Shown: in pieces, positions 1 through 8,605 of the stretch
Layout: each line of letters opens with the position of its first letter
Numbering within the stretch: position 1 is the first letter of the stretch
NCBI GenBank assembly: GCA_022457155.1
Contig: JAJGOT010000047.1
Location: 1,515,001-1,579,000, forward strand
Length of the DNA: 64,000 bases
Origin: Cladopsammia gracilis
Taxonomy: Eukaryota > Cnidaria > Anthozoa > Scleractinia > Dendrophylliidae
Direction: 5' to 3'
The notes under the pieces: model-generated
Seen by the model: the letters and a program-made list of their open reading frames with translations, nothing else
Database searches by the model: none
What the model was told of the DNA's origin: nothing
Made by a program: the position numbers and the translations under genes

Positions 1-9
1 CTCGCGTGT

Positions 10-175
10 GTGACCACCTTGCGTGTGCGACCACCTCGCGTGAGCGACCACCTCGCGTGTGTGACCACCTCGCGTGTGCGACCACCTCGTGTGAGCGACC
101 ACCTCGCGTGTGCGACCACCTCGTGTGAGCGACCACCTCGCGTGTGCGACCACCTCGCGTGTGCGACCTGGTCGC
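10..175. repeat. 17-bp minisatellite
   Basis: About ten tandem copies of a 17-bp unit (core CGACCACCTCGCGTGTG, with G/A and C/T variants such as CGTGTGAGC). The array may start before the window. The apparent reading frame through it is only the repeat and is not called as a gene. Confidence 0.9.
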
Positions 176-913
176 TTACGGGAGGTTCAATTGTATAACT
201 AGTTACATTAAGAAACTTATCAAACAAACAGTGGTTATTCTTAAAAATCACTTTCAAAAATTAATGTCAACAAATACAATCCACTGATTCTTTTTTCAAA
301 ACGTTTTTTTTTTTTGTTTTTGCAGGTAAACAAAAAAGCGCCTAAAATGGGTTACAACTGGAATCCATGAAGGGACACTGAAAATAAGGGCGAAAAAGTG
401 TTCTTTAATTAAACGGATTAATCAGTGGGATACTTTGGTTTATTTCATTATTAGTTAATGTTGTTTATGTAATAAGGGAAATTACGAAATGCTGAAATAA
501 AGCCAAAGTTATGAATTGGGTAGCAAGTGGTTGTCGTTTCTATTGTATACTTTCCTTTGTAGTACTTTTAGGGTCGATAAATCGACTTAAACTGTAAACT
601 TAAGGGCCCTTTACACTATTCCGTTGCTAAGTAATGCGGTTGCTATGCGGAGCTAAATCAAGTACAATTTTACTTCCGGTGAAAGTGACGGGCAGCTTCG
701 CGCGATTTTTCTCCCTGGAGTCCGTACAAATTCAAAACTGTCCTAAACGATGCAAAATTTGAAGTTCGTCTCGTTCGACTCCTGAATTCTTAGTTAGTAC
801 TTAAACTTATTTGAAGCTAGATATTCGTCTTGGACGGTTTTTAAGCTGATTTAAAACGAAGAAATACCTGAAGGAGTAAGAACGCTCAACTGATCAGTTC
901 ACGGATCACGGTA
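176..913. other. AT-rich stretch without recognisable gene
   Basis: No open frame, RNA gene or clear transposon end was recognised. There is a T-run near 305-315. This is probably ordinary intergenic or intronic DNA. Confidence 0.5.
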
Positions 914-915
914 TA

Positions 916-1474
916 GAGCGTTTTCACTGGCGTCATATCAAAATTCAGAAGCAGTTTTCGATTCTAAAATGTTTATATGGAATTGTAGAGAGTTTAAAAC
1001 TACACATATGGGCCAAATTTCGAAGCGCAAGAGCATTTCATTCAAGAGTTATAGGCGAATGAGTATAGACATTTTTAGTTAGAAGTGCATGGAGCGGCCA
1101 TCTTGGTGTTCCACTCAGAAACACCAACATGGCGGCCAAAAATTTAAAGATTTTAAAGTCTTAATAAAACCAAAAATCTCATCACAAAATATTGTATTCA
1201 CTATAAGAGGCATGAAATCGGCTTATAAGCATCTATAATTCATTAATAACTTTCAACTAGTTCAATTTTGTTTATTTTCACGGCTTCTCTGAAATAGCGT
1301 GACGAATTGCGTAACACATTTACAACCTTTATAAATCGAAAACGAAACATCGTTAAAACCTGAAACTTTTTGTGAAAGATTATAACACTGGTATCCACAT
1401 ACCATGTTAGAAACAGTTTTGTGGGATGTATACTTTAGATTTTTTAATTTTTATGACGTCATGTGAAAACACTC
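916..1474. mobile_element. TA-flanked MITE, family 1 copy 1
   Basis: The ends are imperfect terminal inverted repeats: GAGCGTTTTCAC on the left and GTGAAAACACTC on the right, followed inward by related GTCAT and TGACGTCAT motifs. TA dinucleotides flank both sides (914-915 and 1475-1476), as for Tc1/mariner-type MITEs. The interior matches 38137-38661 over most of its length, for example the block around GGAATTGTAGAGAGTTTAAA. There is no coding capacity, so it is non-autonomous. Confidence 0.8.
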
Positions 1475-1510
1475 TATTCGTTGAAAGTTTCTTCCCACTT
1501 CTTCAGTCTA

Positions 1511-1690
1511 GTAGTATATGGAGTGGGTGATCCGAACACACCCTGTGCCCGTATTGCAATGGTCCTAGCATATAACGCTCTGAGCCCACGGACCTCCTTT
1601 CAGTCGGCCCGCGGGCTCAGAGCGTTATATGCTAGCGCCTTTGCGATACGGGCACAGGGTGTGCCCGGATGCACCCACTCCCTATACTAC
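1511..1690. repeat. 180-bp hairpin with 75-80-bp arms
   Basis: Arms 1511-1587 and 1613-1690 are reverse complements of each other with about 90% identity, separated by a 25-nt spacer. It lies between the family-1 MITE and the first coding-like sequence of the virus-like element. It could be a separate fold-back element or a remnant of that element's terminus. No second copy was seen at the right side of the element, so its role is unresolved. Confidence 0.8.
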
Positions 1691-1765
1691 ATAGTAATCA
1701 CCTCTTGTGTGAACTGGGGTCGGCGTTGTCAATTGAAGAAATGCTTACCCCTTGTACACACAACT

Positions 1766-2190
1766 ATGCAACGTTCTATGTGGTACTTGAAGGTAAATCG
1801 ATTAAAAATCACTTGCCCTGGCTGCCAGCGAATGGTTTGCGTGTCAACGTTTTATAATCATAGAAATAAGGGCTGCCCGAGTTTTAGAAGAAACCTTCGA
1901 GTTCTTCACGAGCCTGAGGTGGTTTTGCCACCACCACCACCACCGGCGGTTATTCGAGAAGTTTTTGCAAACTCAAACATCAACCAGCATGAGCTGAATG
2001 CATGGCTTGACGAGCAAGAGCAAGAACAAAAACCATCTGTATAAGCCTGAATGATCTTGACCCATTACACAAGATCCGTAATGCAAGATTTGTTGCGGAT
2101 TTCATCGAAGGCAAGACATCACTCGCAGCGTTTCGAACAGAGATGCTCGGTTTTTACCAATTGAAGAAACACTTACCCTTCGTATATTAA
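1766..2190 (+). pseudogene. Broken zinc-motif protein of the virus-like element
   Basis: Two adjacent coding-like segments lie in different frames. The first (1766-2044) carries a C-x2-C-x11-H-x4-C pattern (CPGCQ...NHRNKGC), a run of six prolines and an acidic Glu/Gln-rich tail. The second (2046-2190) reads as a helical segment with IRNARFVADFIEGK and ends 1 bp inside the next start codon. The motif KK-x-LP-x-V occurs in both segments (near 1735-1755 and 2163-2183) within a short imperfect nucleotide repeat. They could be one gene broken by a frameshift or two small genes. The family is not recognised. A short zinc knuckle suggests nucleic-acid binding, but that is inference. Confidence 0.4.
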
Positions 2191-3360
2191 TGATGACGAC
2201 AACACAAGTGTTCATGAACTTTCTCAAATCGAGGAACACTGGTCTGAAACAAAAGAGCGCCGACTGGGTGAAAGCCAGACAAAACACCATTGGTGCGTCA
2301 GAGATCGCAGCCTTGACAGGAGTTTCACCATTTAAAACACCAAAGAGCTTGCTCATGAAGAAAATCCAACCGGTCGATATGCTTAACAATACAGCCTGTA
2401 CCTGGGGCAATCTGTTCGAGCCGCTTGCACGCAAGTATTTTGAGCAAAAGCACTCTGTTAGAGTTTTTGCTCACAGCATCTCTCTTAATCTAGCAAGCGA
2501 GCACCCACTTTATCGAAAGGTCACATGCAGTCCTGACGGATATTATCTCGATAAAGATAACAATTTAATTCTTTTGAGTTCAAGTGTCCTTTCAAGCGGA
2601 AAATAGCTGTCTTTAAGTTCCTCGTTATTATGCAACCCAGATACAAACTGGTCTTGCTTTTAGCGGGGCTATGGTCAACAAAGGTCTTTTTATTGATTCT
2701 TACTTCAGAATGTGCTCTTTACAACAGATAGAGCCAAGTTTGAAACACAATAATTTTCTAAACGGCGGAAACATATACAATACAAAAGGTTACACAACGC
2801 TCGCATGGGGCATCTGTTATTTGTTTTCAAAACAAAAACTAACACGCAATCAAAAACAACTGATCGACATCGGTGCTCTTAATCAAACTCAGCCGTTTGA
2901 GCAAATAATGGCTTCCATAGCAGAGAAAGACCTATGGTGTTCTTACGGCACGGTCAGAATGTCGTTTAGCGAACAGGACGAAGACGAGGAGTTTTTGCGG
3001 TACAGCAGAAGGCAAAAGGCTTTCCTTGCTCCAGAAGAGGGACCGAGGCCGGTGGCAGTCTTTGTATGGAAGCTATTGGATGTCACAGAACTCCAAAGTT
3101 CCAAGCAAGCGGGTTTCTTAAACAGCATTCAAATGAAGGTCGAGCGCTTTCACGAGAACTTGGCAAGCCTTCGGAAAAAAATAGTCGATCACTCTGAAGG
3201 CCCTCGACCGATAGCCAAGTTCAGCATCGCAAGATCAAGGAGTGACAAAACAAAGCCCAGCGACACTGATCAAGTGGAGGCATTTCTTATGCATAAGTTG
3301 GAGCAATCTCTGCAGTCTAAATTGCTGCCTGCTAATACGGTTCGTATTTTAGACACATAG
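2190..3360 (+). pseudogene. YqaJ-type viral exonuclease, frameshifted
   Basis: YqaJ/lambda-exonuclease-like proteins are PD-(D/E)xK nucleases that viruses use for recombination and genome processing. All family landmarks can be found, but in three frames. From 2190 the first frame has GASEIAALTG, then WGNLFEPLA, then SPDGYY. The E-x-K catalytic strand (EFKCP, about 2577-2592) is in a second frame. The Gln-rich strand after it (QIQTGLAF, about 2640) is in a third, which stays open to 3360. At least two frameshifts therefore fall between about 2570 and 2645, within a gene of otherwise normal length (about 390 codons). The 3' end converges on and overlaps the opposite-strand gene at 3332-4066. 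Family assignment is fairly confident; loss of function is inferred from the breaks. Confidence 0.75.
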
Positions 3361-4066
3361 ATTGTCTCGGAAGTCCTTTGTAAGATAAAATTTTCTGTTT
3401 TCTTGGCCCCTCTGGCAAAATTAGGGCCAAGATTTTATGAATTACGAAATTGTAAGAAGTGTTGTTCGGTAGATAATCTTTCACGCTTGTGTAAACATGG
3501 ATAGTTTGTTTAATTTCGTCATCAGTTAATCTCGGAGGGGGTGATTTATTTCCGAATAGGTGATTAAGCCGATATTTGAAATTATGATTATTTGTTGTGG
3601 CCAGACCTTTCACTTGCATATTTCCGCCGTTGTAAAGGTCTACACGAGAAAAGGCAGCGCCGTATATTAGTTCAATGCGGCTGCATTTACTGCAGACAAG
3701 TTCTGTGGATTCAGACATGAGTGTAAAAGATCCACCACAGCTTTGGCACGATTTTATATTTTTGTTTGTGCTGTTTTGAATGAAAACAAACCTGTTTTCT
3801 TGGTACCGCCGGATTTGTTCTTCTGTAATTTTGATTTGTTCTTGTCTAGCGGCCAAATAAAGAGATTCAAAGATGCTTTGGAGCTTCTCTTGTAGTTGTG
3901 AGCGGTGAAACTCAGGTATATAGTCATTGCCATAGAAGCCTCGCAGCCAGATTTGCTTGTGCTTTAGATCCAAGAGATCTAGTTGAGTCTTGTATTCATT
4001 CTTTTCATCCATATGCCTGACGATAGACATTTGCTCGTTGAAGCGTAGATAAAGTTCAGCCTTCAT
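3332..4066 (-). CDS. VLTF3-like late transcription factor
   Basis: An intact 244-residue frame. It has a helical, charged N-terminal half (residues 1-100) and a four-cysteine zinc ribbon formed by C107-x2-C110 and C125-x2-C128. The segment that follows (residues 160-171, FKYRLNHLFGN) matches the F-x-Y-x-R-x-N-H-F signature after the ribbon in poxvirus VLTF3-like factors, which direct late-gene transcription in large DNA viruses. Its 3' end overlaps the exonuclease by 29 bp tail-to-tail. It is one of the few uninterrupted genes in the element. The C-terminal 30 residues look less typical. Another zinc-ribbon protein cannot be excluded. Confidence 0.55.
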   Translation of the reverse strand: MKAELYLRFNEQMSIVRHMDEKNEYKTQLDLLDLKHKQIWLRGFYGNDYIPEFHRSQLQEKLQSIFESLYLAARQEQIKITEEQIRRYQENRFVFIQNSTNKNIKSCQSCGGSFTLMSESTELVCSKCSRIELIYGAAFSRVDLYNGGNMQVKGLATTNNHNFKYRLNHLFGNKSPPPRLTDDEIKQTIHVYTSVKDYLPNNTSYNFVIHKILALILPEGPRKQKILSYKGLPRQSMCLKYEPY

Positions 4067-4199
4067 GTTTATAACTAGAAAAATTACAAGTGTTCAATTG
4101 GTCAATCATCATTTGCGCATGCGTAGTTCTTTATGAGTTACCACATGTGAAAGCACGGCAACTTTGACGTATATAAAAGACCTTTTCACCCCATATATT
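4067..4199. promoter_or_regulatory. Upstream region with plus-strand TATA box
   Basis: TATATAAAAG at 4170-4179 is a canonical TATA box on the plus strand, about 30 bp upstream of the GC-rich segment at 4200-4530. The minus-strand gene ending at 4066 starts on the other side, so the interval may serve both directions. Confidence 0.45.
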
Positions 4200-4530
4200 A
4201 TATTAAGTCTATAATTCGGTATAGCTCAGCGGGGTATGGTTGGCCACCATTGAACCCCGTTTACGGCTAATGCGATGTCAGAACAGGGGTAGTGGGATTG
4301 TCGCGTCAGTTGATGACCCCCTGGTGAACCAGCCCCGGCCCAACTGATAACAGGGGGGTGCTCAACCAGAGATCTCCTGGGAGAACTCGCCCTCGTTCCC
4401 AGAGGTGAAATGGGAAACGACAGCTGCCTTGTCAGCAGTTAAAGTCCTCACTTCGGTGAGGCAAAAGTCCTAGCCTAGGCTAGGCGAAACAGCCACGAGC
4501 ACCCCCCGACTAGGGTTTTGTCCCTTTTCG
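4200..4530 (+). ncRNA. Candidate structured RNA of the virus-like element
   Basis: A GC-rich non-coding block in otherwise AT-rich surroundings. Its sequence predicts strong RNA folding. An 11-nt arm GGGGGGTGCTC (4353-4363) pairs perfectly with GAGCACCCCCC (4497-4507). A perfect CCTCAC-TTCG-GTGAGG hairpin (4446-4461) has the very stable UUCG loop. TCAGTTG/CAACTGA (4306-4312 and 4341-4347) encloses CTGGT-GA-ACCAG (4321-4332), and a 16-bp palindrome lies at 4469-4484. CCCCCTG (4317-4323) could compete for the same G-run. TAGCTCAGCGG near the start fits a Pol III A box, and TTTT occurs at 4525-4528. It could be a viral non-coding RNA, a packaging or replication element, or the 5' leader of a LINE that inserted here. 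No known RNA family is recognised. Confidence 0.45.
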
Positions 4531-4535
4531 TTATG

Positions 4536-4595
4536 TGTCACGCAATGTCACGCGTGACAGTCACGCACAATGTCACGTGTCACGCCGTGTCACGC
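4536..4595. repeat. TGTCACGC iteron-like cluster
   Basis: Five direct matches to TGTCACGC or its one-base variant TGTCACGT lie at 4536, 4546, 4571, 4578 and 4588. An inverted copy at 4552-4559 makes the palindrome TGTCACGCGTGACA (4546-4559), and AGTCACGC is at 4559-4566. Short, closely spaced repeats next to a TATA box (4611-4620) resemble a protein-binding array, such as an origin or enhancer. No function is proven. Confidence 0.7.
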
Positions 4596-4634
4596 GATTG
4601 CGTTCTTTTGTTATATAAAGCGAGAAACTCGAGT

Positions 4635-5309
4635 TTACTCTTTCAAATCTGACTTGGACACAGCGGTAAGACGATTGATCTTTTTTTGAAACTCTTCTTT
4701 GACTTCTTTGCGAAGCTCGCCTCTGAGTTTGTCAAGATCTGGCGTTTGAGTTTGCTTGTTTACTTTGGTGGTCTTTGTTTCACTAGAACGGATTGCGTTC
4801 TTTAGCTCGTGATACTTTTCAACCTCACGGAGGACGATTGTAAACTCTGAATCGCTGACCCTCTTGTCAGTTAGAGCCTTTAAAACCAGCTCACAAACAG
4901 AGTTTCGTTTTGCAAGGGCGAGCGTGTAGATTTTTTCGTGTTTTGTGATCTTTTTCTCGAGCCGCTTGCTAAACACAGTGAGGCTGGCCGATGAAAACCC
5001 TGTAACAGCAGCAACACTGGCAAGCGCATGGCTGGCGATGAGCCCGACTCCAGTCAAGGCTGTGGCGATGGTGGCTGAAGACAAGCCTGTAGAAATGAAA
5101 CCAAGACTTACTGCTGTTCCGTGAACAATGGTGTGTGTTCGTTTGTATTTCTTCGCAACTTGCCTATAGTGGTCGGCCTCTGATTCAAGCTCTTTCTGTA
5201 CGTCTGAGATTTTCTTGAGTCTGAAGTCTTCACCATTTTGCAAGACTGGATAAAGTGATTGAGTCTCGCTGTATTCAGGAGCTGATGGCAACACGTTAGC
5301 CGAGCTCAT
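4635..5309 (-). CDS. Membrane and coiled-coil protein of the virus-like element
   Basis: An intact 224-residue frame. The N-terminal 45 residues are polar, with PSAPEY near the start. A charged helix (about 35-57) is followed by two or three small-residue hydrophobic stretches (about 60-108), rich in Gly/Ala/Ser like hairpin-type membrane segments. After a basic stretch (KRLEKKITKHEK) comes a long heptad-like helix and a Lys/Glu-rich tail to the C-terminus. No enzyme motif is visible. A TATA-like AT run lies directly before the start codon. Position between the transcription-factor gene and the capsid-like genes suggests a virion membrane or scaffold protein, but this is inference only. Confidence 0.55.
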   Translation of the reverse strand: MSSANVLPSAPEYSETQSLYPVLQNGEDFRLKKISDVQKELESEADHYRQVAKKYKRTHTIVHGTAVSLGFISTGLSSATIATALTGVGLIASHALASVAAVTGFSSASLTVFSKRLEKKITKHEKIYTLALAKRNSVCELVLKALTDKRVSDSEFTIVLREVEKYHELKNAIRSSETKTTKVNKQTQTPDLDKLRGELRKEVKEEFQKKINRLTAVSKSDLKE

Positions 5310-5325
5310 GGTTTGTATATATATT
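5310..5325 (-). promoter_or_regulatory. AT-rich promoter-like motif
   Basis: TGTATATATATTTTAA lies immediately upstream of two consecutive minus-strand coding regions, ending a few bases from the ATG at 5309. The same TGTATATATATA core recurs at 6001-6030 between the divergent capsid-like genes. This suggests a short shared promoter signal. Confidence 0.35.
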
Positions 5326-5999
5326 TTAATTTATTTCTACTTTAAATTCAAGAGGCATGTTATTGAAGTCAAAAAGGTCATTGTTCTCATCCCTCACAGA
5401 CAGAGTTATGCTGTTTACATAATCGCCAGAGGAGGTGTCACGCAAGATGTTCTGCTGTGTTGATTCATAAAAAACCTTTTGAAAAGGCTTTCCGCGAAGA
5501 TCAAATCGAGCCAAGACTGTCGAAGGCTTACCGTTGAACAGGTTCTGTTCTTTATCAACCAGATAGCAGTGGATAAAGTAAGTGCTTGGTGAGTTTAGGC
5601 GATTGACATAAAGAGCTTCAACTTCCATTGCATCATTTTCACTAAGGCCGGAAGCTTATTCAAGCTGCTTGTAAAAGAAAAGCTTTCGGAGTCAGGTGTT
5701 TTTCTAATTATTAACCCATGTGAAGGCGTAATCTTGGATATTCCCAGAGGTTTTTTGTCTTGAAAGGAGTCAAGCAAAATAGTTTGCAGATTATCCAGGT
5801 TGTAGTGCCCTGGATCGATTGTTTTGCCATGAAACCTTTTTCCTTCAGCCTTAAAGTTAACGCCCCCACTTTGTTTCAAATTATGCCACGAATTGTAAAG
5901 TGAACAAGAGACAAGCCGAATGTAACTCGGTTTCTGAAGCGGGTGATCGAAGTAGATGGTGTGAGGGTTCGAAGGTGCGACGATTGTTAACATAACCAT
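5326..5999 (-). pseudogene. Candidate penton-like minor capsid protein, frameshifted
   Basis: The first frame starts at the ATG at 5999 and covers about 120 codons. It contains an asparagine/leucine-rich segment (DPGHYNLDNLQTILLDSF). Near 5640 the coding signal passes to another frame, open from 5628 to 5326, which ends in beta-strand-like sequence (ITLSVRDENNDLFDF, then LEFKVEIN). Combined length is about 220 codons. The alternation of short hydrophobic strands, and the position head-to-head with a larger structural gene, fit a single jelly-roll capsid protein. No diagnostic catalytic motif exists for such proteins, so the identification is tentative. The single frameshift would inactivate it. 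Confidence 0.45.
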
Positions 6000-6030
6000 T
6001 GTGTATATATATAAATATATTTTTATAATC
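6000..6030. promoter_or_regulatory. Bidirectional TATA-rich spacer
   Basis: A 31-bp interval of alternating TA (core TGTATATATATAAATAT) separates the divergent starts at 5999 (minus) and 6031 (plus). It is too short for a normal animal promoter pair and looks like compact viral late promoters. Confidence 0.4.
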
Positions 6031-7749
6031 ATGTTTGACAGACGTCCTGGTGGAATAAATCCTGGTTCAAATCTTGGTCTAGACATTGGCGGTCACGATT
6101 ACGGGCCCCCGCCCCCGTTTTTTCCTCGTCCCCAAAAGCCCCCCTATCAACACCCTATAACAACACAACCTGTAGTAGATCCACAACTGGCTTGGATGAG
6201 AACGCCAGAAACCGCAAAACTCTCTACAGCGGCCAAGGCTAAAGCAATCTCAGACTTCAAAAGGCGTTTTCCGCACGCTGATGTGTCAAGATTCAAAACA
6301 GAAGTTTCTTTCGACGAAAAGCACAAAGCCACAGCAGTAGTGCTTTTCCCAGAGGGGCAAGGCTCATGGGCTATGCCCTCAGACATACCACACAAGGATT
6401 GGTCTCAAGACATAAAAGACGCCCTTGGCTTAGAGTATATTGGCGGTTTCCCCTATCAGTTGACGTTGAACCGAAACGCACAAAAGCCAATCCCTGCTGT
6501 TGCTTTCAATAACACAATCGACAAAGACATGATGATTGGATCAGTCTTGAACGACGAAGAGCAAAAGATCTATGTCACGCCAACTGATTATTTCCCAACG
6601 AAATACAGAAACATTTTCAGAGACACACAGATTACGTTCACAACCACGAAATACGGGAGAAAGTGGCTCGGCGGCCTGCATATGAGCTTTTGGCCACAAC
6701 AACTCTCCTTCGCCCTGTAGTGTGCAACAACCGGCTGCGGGATCTCGCGTGACCTTCTGTTTGATAAGAACTCTACTCTCTCCCTAACCCCGCAGCTCCG
6801 GTCATTTTACAGGTTTCACGTCTATTTCACAACAAGACGAATCCTGTTCAAGCTGGGTGGGGAACAGAGCGTGAGCGCTTTGCCAGACGACCCTACATTC
6901 AACCAGAAAGACAACAAGTACAACATTGACGCATACAAGAGGATTTGCCAAGAGTTCGGTGTAGCCCCCAGTTCTGACTTCCGTTTCACATACGGCAAGA
7001 ATCACGGTCTTGGCAATGTGTACATTTGGGTTACTGGCGATGGCCCCCTTTCTACTGATTACGACTATCCTGATCCCGACCTAGCCCTGTTTGATGACGA
7101 GCGTGTGACAAACAGAAAAGACCCAAACTATCTCGCAAACGGCATATTCTTCGTTCGCAACGACCAAGGCGCGGTTAGTCAGTTCGAGCACTTTGTACCG
7201 AATTATGCACAAGGGCTAACACAGCCAGGGCTCGCGCGTATGAACCAATCAATCGAGGCCTTTGTGTACTGCATTCTGGGTGCACAAGCAAACACTCCCA
7301 GCAGCATTCTTGGGAGTGGAGGCCGGGCGTTCGAAACGCAGAGAGTATTCCTCACACTCTTAGAGGACGCCATAAGACTGAACGACATTATCAGCAGGCC
7401 ATCGAAGAAACAAAAGTGTGGCTAAACTTTGTAGTTGCCCCTGGGAGCTGGCTTATGCCGTCACGCATGGTTATCAATGACAGAGAGCGTGGTGGGGTAC
7501 AATAACAATCTTATGCAGGCAACGCAAGGGATGAAGCTGGGCGTGAACAATGATGTCAATCTTGCCACAAAAAAAAGCCTCCTTGCGCCCCATGGCCGGT
7601 GGGCTGAGCAAGATAAATCCACCAAACAGCCACCCATCGAACCCGATTCACAAACAGGCGACGCAGGCACAGGGCATAGCGCCAAAACCAGTCATCAGGG
7701 CACCAGCCCCAACACCAGTCACAACACCAGAACCAACGCAAGAGACTAA
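6031..7749 (+). pseudogene. Candidate major structural (capsid) protein, interrupted
   Basis: The frame opens at the ATG at 6031 with a Gly/Pro-rich N-terminus and runs to a TAG at 6718-6720. The same frame then stays open with coding-like sequence from 6721 to 7425, so the TAG is a lone nonsense codon. Near 7395 the coding signal shifts frame (VAPGSWLMPSRMVIN), and near 7480 it shifts again (VVGYNNNLMQATQGM). Total length is about 520-570 codons, the size of a double jelly-roll capsid protein. Aromatic/Gly-rich strands, and position beside the smaller penton-like gene, support a structural role. The family is not recognised by name. The last frame overlaps the next small gene. Confidence 0.45.
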
Positions 7750-7831
7750 GATCGAGCCGCATCACGTAAACAAGGCGCTCATTGGGGTAGGTGCGCTTGC
7801 TTTAGCAGGCTTTGTTGTCTGGGCGCGTTAA
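7592..7831 (+). CDS. Small tail-anchored protein of the virus-like element
   Basis: A 79-residue frame starting at the ATG at 7592, inside the 3' end of the structural gene in another frame. The first 60 residues are Pro/Thr/Gln-rich. The last 20 form one hydrophobic segment (ALIGVGALALAGFVVW) followed by Ala-Arg and stop, a single C-terminal transmembrane anchor. Small tail-anchored proteins are common in virions with internal membranes. No family is recognised. Confidence 0.45.
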   Translation: MAGGLSKINPPNSHPSNPIHKQATQAQGIAPKPVIRAPAPTPVTTPEPTQETKIEPHHVNKALIGVGALALAGFVVWAR

Positions 7832-8450
7832 CGCTTCTTGGTGATCCTTTCAATCTCGGTTGAACGAACCGTGACCGTGTCATTGTTTTGTTTACGTGAC
7901 GTGTGAGCCCAAATGTTTCTACTGGTCAGCTGCTCATATGCATTTCAATACCTTTTGTGTTTTGTGCACGGTCAAGGCAAACGAACAAACAGGGACCGCG
8001 GAGCCCACTTAAAAGTGGAAGGGCTAATAGGATGAAATGGCATTGAGAATTATTTTGCGAGCGGCCGGCGAACGCGCGAGCCTTTATGGGGGTTCTGGGG
8101 GCATGCCCCCCCCCCCCACCCCCCGCCCTCCCTCTCCACCCCTCCTAGAAAATTTTGAACTCTTGATGCTCTAAAATTCCATTTCTAGCGTTCTGAGACG
8201 ACAATTTCTGTCAAAAATGTTCGGTAAATTGATAGTCATTTTTGGCTTGTTGTCCATAAAAACAAATGCGCGTGTGCAGACAGTAACACTTGGTAATCGA
8301 TTTTATTTTTATTTTATTTTTTCAAGCTTAGCTTATAAACAATTCATATAGAAGAATCGAGGATTGCCGTTGAAAGTCTTGAATGAAACCATCTACTGAA
8401 TTTGGCTCGACCTGCTGTATCTATAACAGGTTAAATGATCAAAACGCGGT
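7832..8450. other. Non-coding stretch right of the virus-like element
   Basis: No gene is seen. There is a C-rich run at about 8107-8155 and an A/T run near 8305-8320. No inverted repeat matching the left side of the element was found, so its right boundary is not defined. Confidence 0.4.
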
Positions 8451-8605
8451 CCAGCACTTGTCCAAACGATATCTGTGATTCGCTAAGAAACAATAGAGTT
8501 GTCCCGCTGGGATAGGGATTAGGGATAGGAGCATTGTTCAAGTGATATATCAATTGTATCGTTCGCGAATCACAGACATCGTTTGGACAGCTACGGGGTC
8601 GCCCC
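8451..8605. mobile_element. Fold-back element, family 2 copy 1
   Basis: The outer sequence CTTGTCCAAACGATATCTG recurs as its reverse complement near the right end (CAGACATCGTTTGGACAG). A nearly identical copy (about 95%) is at 58355-58510, and both end in GGGTCGCCCC. It is about 155 bp and non-coding, a fold-back MITE. Confidence 0.8.

Noticed and set aside
10..198. Open frame through the minisatellite
   Set aside because: The frame is a by-product of a 17-bp repeat; no independent coding signal.
4430..4510. A hammerhead ribozyme in the structured RNA candidate
   Set aside because: A GGCGAAAC motif is present, but no CTGATGA core lies at a suitable distance.
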